DNA from: Winogradskyella sp.
Lineage (GTDB): Bacteria; Bacteroidota; Bacteroidia; Flavobacteriales; Flavobacteriaceae
Length of the DNA stretch: 37,539 nucleotides
Assembly (NCBI RefSeq): GCF_013213975.1
Contig: NZ_JABSST010000027.1
Location: 1 to 37,539, forward strand
Direction: 5' to 3'
Positions 16,814 to 25,626 of this stretch are shown piece after piece. Numbering within the stretch: the first letter of the stretch is position 1; each line of letters begins with the position of its first letter. Below the pieces are notes generated by a model. The model saw only the letters and a program-made list of their open reading frames with translations. It had not been told where the DNA came from and made no database searches. Position numbers and translations under genes: made by a program.

Positions 16814-16829
16814 GACATTAGTTTTGTTT

Positions 16830-18410
16830 TTAAGCACTGAATTTAGCAGAAAGGTCCTTTGCTACATTAGTTAATGTATCAATTACCTCATCTGTTAACT
16901 TACCAGCCTTTAAGGTATCTAAGACATCTCTATGCTTAGCATTTAAGAATTCGATATAGTCTCTTTCAAATTCTTTTACCTTTTCAACAGGTACATCTCT
17001 AAGTAAGTTTTTAGAACCTGCATAAATAATTGCTACCTGATCTTCAACTGTAAATGGATCGTTTTGAGCTTGCTTTAAGATCTCAACGTTACGCTTACCT
17101 TTTTCAATTACATTAAGTGTAGCAGCATCAAGGTCAGAACCAAACTTAGCAAACGCTTCTAATTCACGGAACTGTGCTTGGTCTAATTTTAATGTACCTG
17201 CAACTTTCTTCATTGATTTAATCTGAGCCGAACCACCTACACGAGATACAGAGATACCTACGTTAATTGCTGGACGTACACCAGAGTTGAATAAATCTGA
17301 CTCTAAGAAAATCTGACCATCAGTAATCGAAATTACGTTTGTTGGGATATATGCAGATACGTCACCAGCTTGTGTTTCAATAATTGGTAATGCTGTTAAA
17401 GAACCACCACCTTTTACGATTGGCTTTAACGATTCTGGCAAATCGTTCATGTCCTTAGCAATATCATCATCTGCAATTACTTTTGCAGCACGCTCTAATA
17501 ATCTTGAGTGTAAGTAGAAAACGTCACCAGGATACGCCTCACGTCCTGGAGGACGACGTAATAATAATGATACCTCACGATATGCAACCGCTTGCTTAGA
17601 TAAATCATCATAAACAATTAATGCTGGACGACCAGTATCTCTAAAGTATTCACCAATTGCAGCTCCTGCGAATGGTGCATATACCTGCATTGGTGCAGGA
17701 TCTGAAGCGTTAGCAGCTACAATTACAGTATATGCTAAAGCTCCCTTATCTTCTAATGTTTTTGCAATGTTAGCAACAGTAGATGCTTTTTGACCTACAG
17801 CTACATACACACAGAATACAGGCTCACCTGCATCGTAAAACTCTTTTTGGTTTAAGATGGTATCAATACATACTGTTGTCTTTCCTGTCTGACGGTCACC
17901 AATAACAAGCTCACGCTGACCTCTACCTACAGGAATCATAGCATCGATAGACTTAATTCCAGTTTGCATTGGCTCATCTACCGGCTGACGGAAAATTACA
18001 CCAGGTGCTTTACGTTCTAATGGCATTTCGTATAAATCACCACCAATTGGTCCTTTACCATCAATTGGGTTACCTAGAGTATCAACAACTCTACCAACCA
18101 TTTCCTCACCTACTTTAATCGATGCGATACGATTAGTACGTTTTACTGTTGCACCTTCTTTAATTTCTTTAGAAGGTCCTAATAATACGATACCAACGTT
18201 ATCTTCTTCAAGGTTAAGTACAATACCTTCTAAGCCACCTTCGAATTCTACTAATTCTCCGTATTGCGCATTAGAAAGCCCGTAAGCACGTACAATACCA
18301 TCACCAACAGTTAATACTGTTCCTACTTCGTTTAATGAAGCACCTGCTTCAAAACCTGAAAGTTGTTGTTTTAAGATTGCTGATATTTCAGCTGGTTTTA
18401 CTTCTGCCAT
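16830..18410 (-). CDS. atpA: ATP synthase F1 subunit alpha
   Basis: 526 aa. Non-catalytic nucleotide-binding subunit of F1. Walker A is GDRQTGKT near residue 170; Walker B-type strand is [29 protein letters not shown] is the alpha-subunit signature. The N-terminus ([13 protein letters not shown]) is the usual delta-contact region. Complete length with no anomaly. Located 33 bases after atpH and 54 before atpG. The catalytic beta subunit gene atpD is not in the cluster, a known arrangement in Flavobacteriaceae. Confidence 0.98.
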   Translation of the reverse strand: MAEVKPAEISAILKQQLSGFEAGASLNEVGTVLTVGDGIVRAYGLSNAQYGELVEFEGGLEGIVLNLEEDNVGIVLLGPSKEIKEGATVKRTNRIASIKVGEEMVGRVVDTLGNPIDGKGPIGGDLYEMPLERKAPGVIFRQPVDEPMQTGIKSIDAMIPVGRGQRELVIGDRQTGKTTVCIDTILNQKEFYDAGEPVFCVYVAVGQKASTVANIAKTLEDKGALAYTVIVAANASDPAPMQVYAPFAGAAIGEYFRDTGRPALIVYDDLSKQAVAYREVSLLLRRPPGREAYPGDVFYLHSRLLERAAKVIADDDIAKDMNDLPESLKPIVKGGGSLTALPIIETQAGDVSAYIPTNVISITDGQIFLESDLFNSGVRPAINVGISVSRVGGSAQIKSMKKVAGTLKLDQAQFRELEAFAKFGSDLDAATLNVIEKGKRNVEILKQAQNDPFTVEDQVAIIYAGSKNLLRDVPVEKVKEFERDYIEFLNAKHRDVLDTLKAGKLTDEVIDTLTNVAKDLSAKFSA

Positions 18411-18443
18411 TTTATTTTAGTCTTTAACTATAATCTATAGCTA

Positions 18444-18980
18444 TTAATTTAATGTAAATTCTCTCTTTAATTTATTTAGTTTATTAGCAACACTAGCATC
18501 ATATTGCAAGTCACCAACACGTAAAATGAAACCACCTAAAATGGATTCATCTACTATATTTTCAATCTCTGTTGCTTTTCCAGTAAGCTCTTTTACTTTT
18601 GCTAATACCTTTTTCTCTAAATCCTTAGTTAAAGGTGTTGCTGAGGTTACTTTAGCAATCTGAGTCTCACGTAAAGCGTCGTATAATTGATTGTATTTTG
18701 ACGCTACATCGCCTAATAAAGCAATTCTCTTATTTGCAATTAAAGTTTCAATCAAGTTCGAAGTAGCTGTTTTAGCACTTGAAAAAACTGAACTTAAAAC
18801 TGCCTTCTTATCTGCAGATCTCACAACAGGACTCTGAAGCATTGCTCTTAAATCTATATTCTCAGAAATTGCAGATACAATTTGTTTCATATCAGCATTA
18901 ACAGCATCAGCTTCCTTATTATCGGTAGCTAAACTTAACACTGCCTTAGCATAACGTATTGCTGCTCTAGACTCTGCCAT
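18444..18980 (-). CDS. atpH: ATP synthase F1 subunit delta
   Basis: 178 aa, normal OSCP/delta size. Joins the top of F1 to the peripheral stalk formed by subunit b. N-terminal helical domain starts AIRYAKAVLSLA; the C-terminal block ILGGFILRVGDLQYDASVANKL is the family signature (GG-hx-hh-D-x3-D-x-S). Starts 6 bases after the atpF stop, so the two are tightly coupled. Confidence 0.96.
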   Translation of the reverse strand: MAESRAAIRYAKAVLSLATDNKEADAVNADMKQIVSAISENIDLRAMLQSPVVRSADKKAVLSSVFSSAKTATSNLIETLIANKRIALLGDVASKYNQLYDALRETQIAKVTSATPLTKDLEKKVLAKVKELTGKATEIENIVDESILGGFILRVGDLQYDASVANKLNKLKREFTLN

Positions 18981-18986
18981 TTATTT

Positions 18987-19481
18987 TTAGTTTAATTTAG
19001 TTTCACCTAACATATCTTCAACCAACTTAAGCTGTTTGTCTTTGTTAGATAATTCACCACGCACAACTTTTTCTGCGATATCAATTGATAATCCAGCAAC
19101 ATGACTTTTCAACTCTGCCATTGCTGCTTTCTTTTCACTCTCAATTGCCGCTTGTGCCTTTTCAATGATTTTGCTTGCTTTTTCCTGAGCTTCTGTTTCC
19201 GCCTTTGCAATAGTTTGCTCTCTAATTTCACGAGCATCCTTAAGCATTGCTTCTCTTTCAGCACGTGCTTCTTGTAAGATACGCTCATTATCTGCTTGAA
19301 GATTCTCCATCTCCTTGCGTGCATTCTCTGCTGAAGCTAAAGCGTTTTTAATACCTTCTTCTCTATCGCTAACAGCACCGAGAATTGGTTTCCAAGCGAA
19401 TTTTCTTAAAATAAAAAGTAGGACTAAAAACGTAATTAATGTCCAAAAAACAAGTCCAAATTCAGGTGTAATTAAATCCAT
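18987..19481 (-). CDS. atpF: ATP synthase F0 subunit b
   Basis: 164 aa. One N-terminal membrane helix (about 8-28, LVFWTLITFLVLLFIL), then a long charged helix rich in Ala, Glu, Lys and Arg that forms the peripheral stalk with a second b copy and delta. Typical FAWKPILGAVSDREEGI junction after the helix. Preceded by a 76-base gap from atpE that holds a hairpin, the widest spacing among the E-F-H-A-G genes. Confidence 0.96.
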   Translation of the reverse strand: MDLITPEFGLVFWTLITFLVLLFILRKFAWKPILGAVSDREEGIKNALASAENARKEMENLQADNERILQEARAEREAMLKDAREIREQTIAKAETEAQEKASKIIEKAQAAIESEKKAAMAELKSHVAGLSIDIAEKVVRGELSNKDKQLKLVEDMLGETKLN

Positions 19482-19515
19482 TTCGTTTTGTTTAAAATAA
19501 TTTAAATTTTAAAGA

Positions 19516-19546
19516 ATACAGAAGCAACCAACCGTTACTTCTGTAT
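19516..19546 (-). other. Intercistronic hairpin between atpE and atpF
   Basis: Perfect 9-bp inverted repeat ATACAGAAG (19516-19524) and CTTCTGTAT (19538-19546) with a 13-base loop, starting 12 bases after the atpE stop. On the mRNA strand it is followed by TCTTTAAAATTT, only weakly U-rich. It could be a partial terminator or an RNA 3'-end barrier favouring the high-copy c subunit. Confidence 0.6.
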
Positions 19547-19557
19547 CTCTTTGTGTC

Positions 19558-19782
<225 letters not shown>

Positions 19783-19786
19783 TTAA

Positions 19787-20890
19787 TTAATGATGTTCTT
19801 CTTCAGTTGCCATTCCAAAATAAAGGGCTGACAATATTGTAAATATATATGCTTGTATTGCTGTTACAATAACCTCAATAACTGTAATAAATAATGAGAA
19901 CGCTACAGAAACTGGTGCAATTGCTACAGTTTTAAATACAAATATCAATGACATTAATGCTAATATGATTACGTGTCCTGCAGTAATGTTAGCAAACAAA
20001 CGAATCATTAGAGAAATTGGCTTCACAAACATCCCAATTATCTCAATTGGCATTAAAAATATTTTCATTGGTACAGGAACTCCTGGCATCCAAAAGATGT
20101 GTTTCCAGTAATTTTTGTTACCACTAAATGTTGTTATAATAAAAGTAATTGTTGCCAGTGTAAAGGTAAACGCAATATTACCACTTAAGTTGGCGCCATT
20201 AAGAATAGGAATAAGTCCAAAAATATTATTAATCCATATAAAAAAGAATATGGTTAACAAATACGGCATGTATCTTTTGTATTTGTGCTCGCCAATCATT
20301 GGTCGTGCAATCTCATCTCTTACGAATACGATTAAAGGCTCTACAAAACTTGCAATACCTGAAGGTACATTGTCATCAGACCTTTTGTAACGACGAGCAG
20401 CCGTCAAAAAGATTAAGAATAATACTGCAATTGACACCCACATCATAAATACGTTTCTCGTAATAGATAAATCAAATTTTGGACGGTGTGCATTTGTTGG
20501 ATGTCCTTCAGCATCATAAGCAACTTCAGAAGCACCTTCATCTAAAATGTAAACTTTCTCATGGACATTTACAAAACGCTGACCATTTCTTTCAACAATC
20601 TCATGACCATGGTAATCGTGGTGAAAAGCCGATGATGAAAAAGTGGTTAATCCTTTATCTGTATATACAATAACAGGAAGTGGTATTGTTATATGCGCTT
20701 CGTTTTCTTCACCTTGGTTTAAGGTTGCGATGTGCATTCCATAGGCATCCTTAACGTGATGTAAAATCATCTCTTTGGGATCGAATTTTTCATCTTCTCC
20801 TCCTTCTTTAGCATCCTTGGCAAAACCAAAACTAAATACTGATAAAAACAGAACTGTAAATACTGTGTGTTTTAAGGTGCTTAATGTCAT
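19787..20890 (-). CDS. atpB: ATP synthase F0 subunit a with exported N-terminal extension
   Basis: 367 aa from the ATG at 20890; the frame is open to 21127 but that would overrun the AtpI-like gene and misses the signal-peptide start MTLSTLKHTVFTVLFL. After the signal peptide (about 1-25) comes a ~110-residue extracytoplasmic segment rich in His, Glu and Asp (HHDYHGHE, then NAHRPKFD), then five or six membrane helices. The essential stator arginine is Arg297 in MIRLFAN. An internal promoter with a near-perfect -33/-7 pair lies just upstream. The long N-terminal extension is larger than in E. coli subunit a and appears to be a Bacteroidetes trait. Confidence 0.95.
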   Translation of the reverse strand: MTLSTLKHTVFTVLFLSVFSFGFAKDAKEGGEDEKFDPKEMILHHVKDAYGMHIATLNQGEENEAHITIPLPVIVYTDKGLTTFSSSAFHHDYHGHEIVERNGQRFVNVHEKVYILDEGASEVAYDAEGHPTNAHRPKFDLSITRNVFMMWVSIAVLFLIFLTAARRYKRSDDNVPSGIASFVEPLIVFVRDEIARPMIGEHKYKRYMPYLLTIFFFIWINNIFGLIPILNGANLSGNIAFTFTLATITFIITTFSGNKNYWKHIFWMPGVPVPMKIFLMPIEIIGMFVKPISLMIRLFANITAGHVIILALMSLIFVFKTVAIAPVSVAFSLFITVIEVIVTAIQAYIFTILSALYFGMATEEEHH

Positions 20891-20928
20891 TCTTTGTGGC
20901 TTTAAAATACCTTCTTTTAAATTCGCTG

Positions 20929-20959
20929 CAAATGTACGAACATTAAATGAATTGACAAG
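20929..20959 (-). promoter_or_regulatory. Internal promoter before atpB
   Basis: Minus-strand CTTG (20956-20959), 19 bases, then TACATTTG (20929-20936, perfect TAnnTTTG) followed by CAGC. It would start the atpBEFHAG message about 30 nt before the atpB ATG, independent of sprE and bactofilin upstream. Confidence 0.75.
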
Positions 20960-21026
20960 CAATAATTTCACTATAATTTTTAACGGCTTTATATCGATAA
21001 AAACAGTGCTTTTGAGCGATACGTGT

Positions 21027-21422
21027 TTATTGCTTTTGAAGAAATTTTGTGATGGTGAAAACCTCAAAAAACAAATACAAAAAATAAGGGATGAAAAAGT
21101 TAAAAACATCAGGCTGCTTATTCTCAAAATCTGAGAGAAGTAATGGCAATAAGAACAAAATGGCGAGTATCATTTTTACAAATGTCATACCCATAAACAA
21201 ATTAAAAATCTGTTTTTTACCTGAAGAAAAGACGTAATTAATAATAGTATAAAATACAAGTGTCACTACAAAATGGAACACATAAATCTGCCATACAGGA
21301 AAAAAGAACGTCTTATCATTGGCTAAATAATGTAGTAAATAAGCATGTATCCCAAAGGTTATAGCTGTAACACAGCTTAGCAGTAATAAAAAGGCAAATT
21401 GTCTCTTTTTGAATTGTTCCAT
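21027..21422 (-). CDS. AtpI-like membrane protein of the ATP synthase operon
   Basis: 131 aa with four predicted membrane helices (about 10-30, 42-66, 75-97 and 105-125): FAFLLLLSCVTAITFGIHAY, IYVFHFVVTLVFYTIINYVF, LFMGMTFVKMILAILFLLPL and FFIPYFLYLFFEVFTI. Position and topology match ATP synthase subunit I-type proteins, thought to aid c-ring assembly or Mg2+ supply; the Flavobacteriaceae members are, as I recall, filed as DUF6168. It begins 1 base after the atpZ stop and precedes atpB. No catalytic motif. Confidence 0.78.
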   Translation of the reverse strand: MEQFKKRQFAFLLLLSCVTAITFGIHAYLLHYLANDKTFFFPVWQIYVFHFVVTLVFYTIINYVFSSGKKQIFNLFMGMTFVKMILAILFLLPLLLSDFENKQPDVFNFFIPYFLYLFFEVFTITKFLQKQ

Positions 21423-21677
21423 CTAATTGTCTTTTGAAGCTGCAATAATACGTCTAATTACAAAAACAATTGATATAATAACAAATCCTAAAGTAAAACC
21501 TAGAGTGAATAGATTATTATCATTTGGATAATTCTCATCGAGTTTAATGCCAATATAGGTGCCTACACAGATGATTGCCACCATCTGAATAACTAATCCT
21601 GAAAAACGTGCGTAAGAGTTAAGCCTGTCTTTCTGGTCTTTGAGCGGTTTCTGCTTGTCTTGGTTTAACTGGCTCAT
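21423..21677 (-). CDS. atpZ: AtpZ/AtpI family protein
   Basis: 84 aa with two membrane helices (about 26-45, FSGLVIQMVAIICVGTYIGI, and 56-76, LFTLGFTLGFVIISIVFVI) joined by a KLDENYPNDN loop. This is the small F0F1 accessory family (ATPase_gene1, PF09527) usually placed at the head of atp operons, implicated in F1Fo assembly and Mg2+ uptake. The only usable start is the ATG at 21677, so its first 59 bases are also the end of the bactofilin gene in another frame; the next Met lies inside the first helix. The overlap implies translational coupling with bactofilin. Confidence 0.9.
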   Translation of the reverse strand: MSQLNQDKQKPLKDQKDRLNSYARFSGLVIQMVAIICVGTYIGIKLDENYPNDNNLFTLGFTLGFVIISIVFVIRRIIAASKDN

Positions 21678-22065
21678 TTGATAATGCTTTTACAGTGCCT
21701 TTCATACTACAAGTAGCATTAAATGTAGCACCTGGTTCTACAGCTAATTTACTTGTATGAACCTCACCTTCTATATGTGCTGTAGATTTTAAAGATAGGG
21801 TGCCGGACAAAATAAGTTTTCCTGAAAATTTTCCTTCAAAATCAGCGTTTTCGCCTTGGAGCGTTCCTTTAATGAATCCTGTTTTTCCGATAACAACTTT
21901 ACCTGAAGTTTTAATATTACCTTCTACTGTACCATCAATTCTAAATGGCCCTTGACTTGCTATATCACCAACTATTTTGGTGCCATGTGCTATAATATTC
22001 TGTTGTGTACTTGTTTCCATAGTGGCTAGGTGTTTAGATTTTTTGTTGTCTGAGGAAAACATCAT
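21619..22065 (-). CDS. Bactofilin (polymer-forming cytoskeletal protein)
   Basis: 148 aa. The core at about 20-125 has the bactofilin beta-helix pattern of short hydrophobic-Gly repeats: IIAHGTKIVGDI, FRIDGTVEGNI, GKVVIGKTGFIKGTLQGENA, and AHIEGEVHTSKLAVEPGATF. Bactofilins polymerise without nucleotide and organise cell shape, stalks or wall enzymes at the membrane. N- and C-terminal tails are polar and Pro/Gln/Arg-rich. It starts 13 bases after sprE and its 3' end overlaps atpZ by 59 bases, so it sits between a motility/secretion gene and the ATP synthase genes on one message. Confidence 0.92.
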   Translation of the reverse strand: MMFSSDNKKSKHLATMETSTQQNIIAHGTKIVGDIASQGPFRIDGTVEGNIKTSGKVVIGKTGFIKGTLQGENADFEGKFSGKLILSGTLSLKSTAHIEGEVHTSKLAVEPGATFNATCSMKGTVKALSNEPVKPRQAETAQRPERQA

Positions 22066-22078
22066 TTTTTGATTTAGG

Positions 22079-24700
22079 TTATTCTAATTTTAGATAAGCA
22101 TTTAAGTTTTTGTGTCGTTGAATAATAGCATAATTTGGTGAGGAAATTGCAAAATAATCCTTCGTGATTTTTGGTTTTACAGGTCGTCCTCGACTGTCTT
22201 TTTCATCGGATTGTAATAATTGGGCAAATCCACCAGCGCCTTGGATACTTTTTAAACCATGAACAACCACAAACGTGGTGGTTTCATTATAAACATCTTT
22301 TGATGTAGTTAGGTCAAAGTATTTTATTTTCTTCTCAATTTCCTCATTTAATACTTTAAGGAAGGCATCAATATCTTCTTCAGAACCATTTTCAAACTGA
22401 TAAATCACATTGAAGTTTTTAGCTTTATCATCAGCTATGAAATCTTTTTTGGCTAACACAGGAATTGCATTTTGCAATAGCTCTTCCGCCTTTTTACCTT
22501 CTTCTGTATTTGGATAAGTCAATGCAATGTAATCTATACCCTTTTTGTATTCTTCAAAGCCATAAAGCCTACCCTTTGCAGAGGCTTTGAGGATTTCAAA
22601 TTTAGGTAGAAAATCGTCACCCTCTAAACGCTTAATTTGAATATCTGCCTCTGCTATAACCTCAGCATATTCTTGATTGTCAAATTTTTTGTAAAGCTTT
22701 GTATAAATTACTTCTGGACTATTCTCATCCTTTACTAACTCAGATTGTGGATTTAATAAAATTTCAGCATACCTGGAATCAGGATAGTTTGCAATAATAT
22801 CTGATTTCATTGCTTCGGCTTTTCTATTAAGCCCAAGTTCAAGGTAAATTTTATATAGATTATATTTTGAAGGTAATATTAATCGGTCCTCAGGATTATT
22901 TTCTAGTAAATCTTCGAATCGTGATTTTGAAAGCACCAACTCTCTAAACTTTTCTTTGTAAATTATTCCTAATTGGTAATAGGCAAAATTTCTTTCCTTG
23001 GCGATACTATCTATAGCACTCTGCTTTGTTGGTAGTGCTGCTATATAGGTGTCTGGATTGTAAATATCTTCTGCACCAGGAATTTTTGATGTACCTTCTG
23101 TTTTAGTGTTATTTACAATGCCCGCTCTCTGATTGGACAGTCTCCAATTATCTTGTAATTTTCGCTCTCCCCAAATTTTAAGAAACTCATTTTTACCGTA
23201 TGCTACGGTAGTTGGATTATAAAAATAAAAACTACTTTGCTTGCTTCCACCACTTGTATTAAAATTACCTGGTAATCCTTTTGGTGTTGCACCAGATCTT
23301 TGGTTTTGCTTATTAGCGCTATTACTTGCGCTAGCCGTCCGCGCTGCTTGACGTTCTAATTCTTCTTCTCTACGTTTCTCTTCCTCTAAGGCCTTTTGTT
23401 TTAAATCTTCAGTATACTTAGTAAATACTGCCAATTGCTCTAATTTAGGTAAGCTTATAAGATGTAAAATACTATCATTAACCTGTGCAATGCCTTCATA
23501 ATAGATAACATCATCCAGATTCTCACGCTTCTTTTTTATAATTCTATAAGGCTTGGTATTTTGCTCCATAGCAGTCATAGTACTGTCATAATACGCGCCA
23601 GCAGTTTTATAAATATTACGATCAAAATACATATTGCCAAGGGTCTCGTAGTTTAAAGCTAATAAGTACTTGTCTGAGGTTATCTTTCTGAGTGATTTGT
23701 TATAATAGGCTTCAGCCAAACTATCAGAAGCTTTATTTCTATGGTATTCTGCAATTCGGAAAAATATCTTGTCTAAAAATGGTCTATTTTCTCTATTTTC
23801 CTCTAATTCTGTGAGGTATTCTTCAAAGGCAAGAACATCACCATCTGCATCATTAAAATTGTACGATTTCTCTAAATGAGCATTGATGTAGAATGCTCTT
23901 GGAATTTGCCTATGCATTGCAATTATGGCATCGAATTCCATATTGGCACTATCCTTCTTACTAAATCCATTATAGAGTTGACCTCTGATAAAATGGTATC
24001 GTGCTTTTTCGTTTTTAACTTTGGTATTCTCAGCAGCAATTGCCAATTGACTTAGTGCACTATCCTTAGACTTTATATTAATATAAGCTTGAGCAAGAGC
24101 TGCAGACGCATCAGCCAAGTCTTGCCCTTCAATAACTCCTTCTTCTTCTTTTAATAATCGCTTTAATCGTTTTATGGCTACCTCATCATTATTAAGGCGC
24201 ATATTGGTTTTTTCTCTCCAGATTTTCACCTGATTAATTTTATCGCTTGTAGGATATTTATTAAGAATATTATTAAATGCTGCTAGAGCTGGTACAAAAC
24301 GTTGATCGAAATAACGCGCCTTACCAAGTAGTAAATACGCTTCATCTATTTGTGGGTTTCGTTCTTTACCCTCGATATTCATACCGTGCATCTGAATGGC
24401 TTTAATGGCTTTTTCTTCAGCGCGTTCAAAATCTGCGTTTTTTGATTGTCCTGGCAAGAAAATATCATCACTAACCTTCATACGCTCCACAGGCAGCAAT
24501 TCCCAAAAATTTTCAGTGAATTCATCATTAACCGCAAGTTTCCCTCTCTCTAGAGCAATATCACCATTATAAAGTATGTTGTACTTAGTGCCTAATGCAT
24601 GAAAATTTCTGTTAATAAACGTATCCTTCTTTCGAGAGCAACCCTGAAAAATCAGTGCCACTAATAAAATGGGTAATAATGATTTAATGCTAAGCTTCAA
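22079..24700 (-). CDS. sprE: SprE/PorW-like TPR lipoprotein of gliding motility and type IX secretion
   Basis: 873 aa. Lipoprotein signal (LLPILLVALIFQGC, lipid Cys21) followed by RKKDTFINRNFHALGTKYNI, the hallmark N-terminus of SprE/PorW. TPR-like helices cover about 110-430 and 580-760. A charged coiled-coil and low-complexity stretch (about 430-485, EEEKRREEELERQAAR, then Gly/Ser/Asn-rich) splits the two halves. SprE of Flavobacterium johnsoniae and PorW of Porphyromonas are needed for T9SS secretion and gliding. The start is TTG at 24700: an in-frame stop lies 10 codons upstream and no ATG fits the signal. First gene of the run to atpG. No T9SS C-terminal sorting domain, as expected for a machinery part. 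Confidence 0.88.
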   Translation of the reverse strand: MKLSIKSLLPILLVALIFQGCSRKKDTFINRNFHALGTKYNILYNGDIALERGKLAVNDEFTENFWELLPVERMKVSDDIFLPGQSKNADFERAEEKAIKAIQMHGMNIEGKERNPQIDEAYLLLGKARYFDQRFVPALAAFNNILNKYPTSDKINQVKIWREKTNMRLNNDEVAIKRLKRLLKEEEGVIEGQDLADASAALAQAYINIKSKDSALSQLAIAAENTKVKNEKARYHFIRGQLYNGFSKKDSANMEFDAIIAMHRQIPRAFYINAHLEKSYNFNDADGDVLAFEEYLTELEENRENRPFLDKIFFRIAEYHRNKASDSLAEAYYNKSLRKITSDKYLLALNYETLGNMYFDRNIYKTAGAYYDSTMTAMEQNTKPYRIIKKKRENLDDVIYYEGIAQVNDSILHLISLPKLEQLAVFTKYTEDLKQKALEEEKRREEELERQAARTASASNSANKQNQRSGATPKGLPGNFNTSGGSKQSSFYFYNPTTVAYGKNEFLKIWGERKLQDNWRLSNQRAGIVNNTKTEGTSKIPGAEDIYNPDTYIAALPTKQSAIDSIAKERNFAYYQLGIIYKEKFRELVLSKSRFEDLLENNPEDRLILPSKYNLYKIYLELGLNRKAEAMKSDIIANYPDSRYAEILLNPQSELVKDENSPEVIYTKLYKKFDNQEYAEVIAEADIQIKRLEGDDFLPKFEILKASAKGRLYGFEEYKKGIDYIALTYPNTEEGKKAEELLQNAIPVLAKKDFIADDKAKNFNVIYQFENGSEEDIDAFLKVLNEEIEKKIKYFDLTTSKDVYNETTTFVVVHGLKSIQGAGGFAQLLQSDEKDSRGRPVKPKITKDYFAISSPNYAIIQRHKNLNAYLKLE

Positions 24701-24838
24701 CGTTGGTTCTATTTGGTTAATAGATAACTAAAGTATTGGGTTTTTAGTGTGCTAAGTGGTAAAAATAAACATCTTTTTGAATTTTTGTATTGATTTGACT
24801 CTTTTTCGAGGAATGACAGAGGTTTATAAAACAAAAAA

Positions 24839-24867
24839 GCTCGCAAAAAGTTATCTTCCTTGCGAGC
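24839..24867 (-). terminator. Terminator of the ABC exporter genes
   Basis: Perfect 8-bp stem GCTCGCAA/TTGCGAGC with a 13-base loop, leading on the minus strand into TTTTTTGTTTT, 22 bases after the stop at 24890. The rest of the 24701-24889 gap holds a half-copy of the GGAATGACA repeat motif near 24798 and no clear promoter for sprE. Confidence 0.88.
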
Positions 24868-24889
24868 CAAATTGATGTGAAAAATTCTC

Positions 24890-25609
24890 TTATTCTTCTT
24901 CCTGACTTACCATATTACTGGCAAAGTGTGCCTCTAACTCTTTTAATGTTGTTGGATTGGTTTCTAAGTCTTTTACAATATTGCCTTTTTCTAAAACCAC
25001 AATACGTTCACAAACATCAGTAACATGCATTAAATCGTGACTAGACACTAATATTGTTACCCCTTGTTTTTCGGCCAAATCTTTCAGGATTTGTTTTAAT
25101 CTGATCTGAGTCGTTGGATCTAGATTAGCAAAAGGCTCGTCCAAGATGATAACTTCAGGATTACCAATTAAAGCCGCGACGATACCTGCTTTCTTTTGAT
25201 TACCCTTACTAAGGTCTCTTAAATACTTCTTCTTACCAATAATTTCTCCATTAAAGAAATCCTCAAAGTTCGCTGTAAGTTTATCAACGTCGGCTTTATT
25301 TTGCCCTCTTAAATCACCGATAAAATAGAAATATTCTTCTGGAGTGAGGTATCCAATTAAAAAGCTTTCATCAATAAAAGCCGATGTAAAAGGTTTCCAA
25401 CCTTCACTTTGATCTACAATTACCTCATTACTTGTAATTTTTCCTGTAGAGGGTTTAATAAGGTCTAGTAATAAGCTGAAATAGGTTGTTTTCCCAGCAC
25501 CATTATTACCAACTAAGCCAAAACTTTGGCCTTTAGGGATGCTTAATTCCTCTATATTAAGAACTGTAGTTCCGCTATATGATTTTGAAAGGTCTTTAGT
25601 ATATATCAT
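24890..25609 (-). CDS. ABC transporter ATP-binding protein
   Basis: 239 aa, one nucleotide-binding domain. Walker A is VGNNGAGKTT (about 33-42), the signature is DLSKGNQKK (a LSxGQ variant common in ABC-2-type exporters), Walker B is EVIILDEPFANLD, and the switch His is in SSHDL. Powers the partner permease encoded 17 bases upstream. Substrate unknown. Ends in an acidic tail (VSQEEE). Followed by a strong terminator. Confidence 0.93.
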   Translation of the reverse strand: MIYTKDLSKSYSGTTVLNIEELSIPKGQSFGLVGNNGAGKTTYFSLLLDLIKPSTGKITSNEVIVDQSEGWKPFTSAFIDESFLIGYLTPEEYFYFIGDLRGQNKADVDKLTANFEDFFNGEIIGKKKYLRDLSKGNQKKAGIVAALIGNPEVIILDEPFANLDPTTQIRLKQILKDLAEKQGVTILVSSHDLMHVTDVCERIVVLEKGNIVKDLETNPTTLKELEAHFASNMVSQEEE

Positions 25610-25626
25610 AATGTTGGTCTGTTTTA

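Noticed and set aside
19109..19324. 71-codon open frame inside atpF
   Set aside because: Same strand, other frame, Lys/Arg/Gln-rich product typical of a shadow of the charged b-subunit helix.
20891..21127. N-terminal extension of atpB
   Set aside because: It overlaps the AtpI-like gene and the atpB promoter; the ATG at 20890 opens a proper signal peptide.
20775..21134. 119-codon plus-strand open frame over atpB and the AtpI-like gene
   Set aside because: Antisense to two genes and the atpB promoter, with no family resemblance.
24798..24811. Second REP-like element
   Set aside because: Only one half of the inverted repeat (GGAATGACA) is found; listed as a possible remnant rather than a feature.
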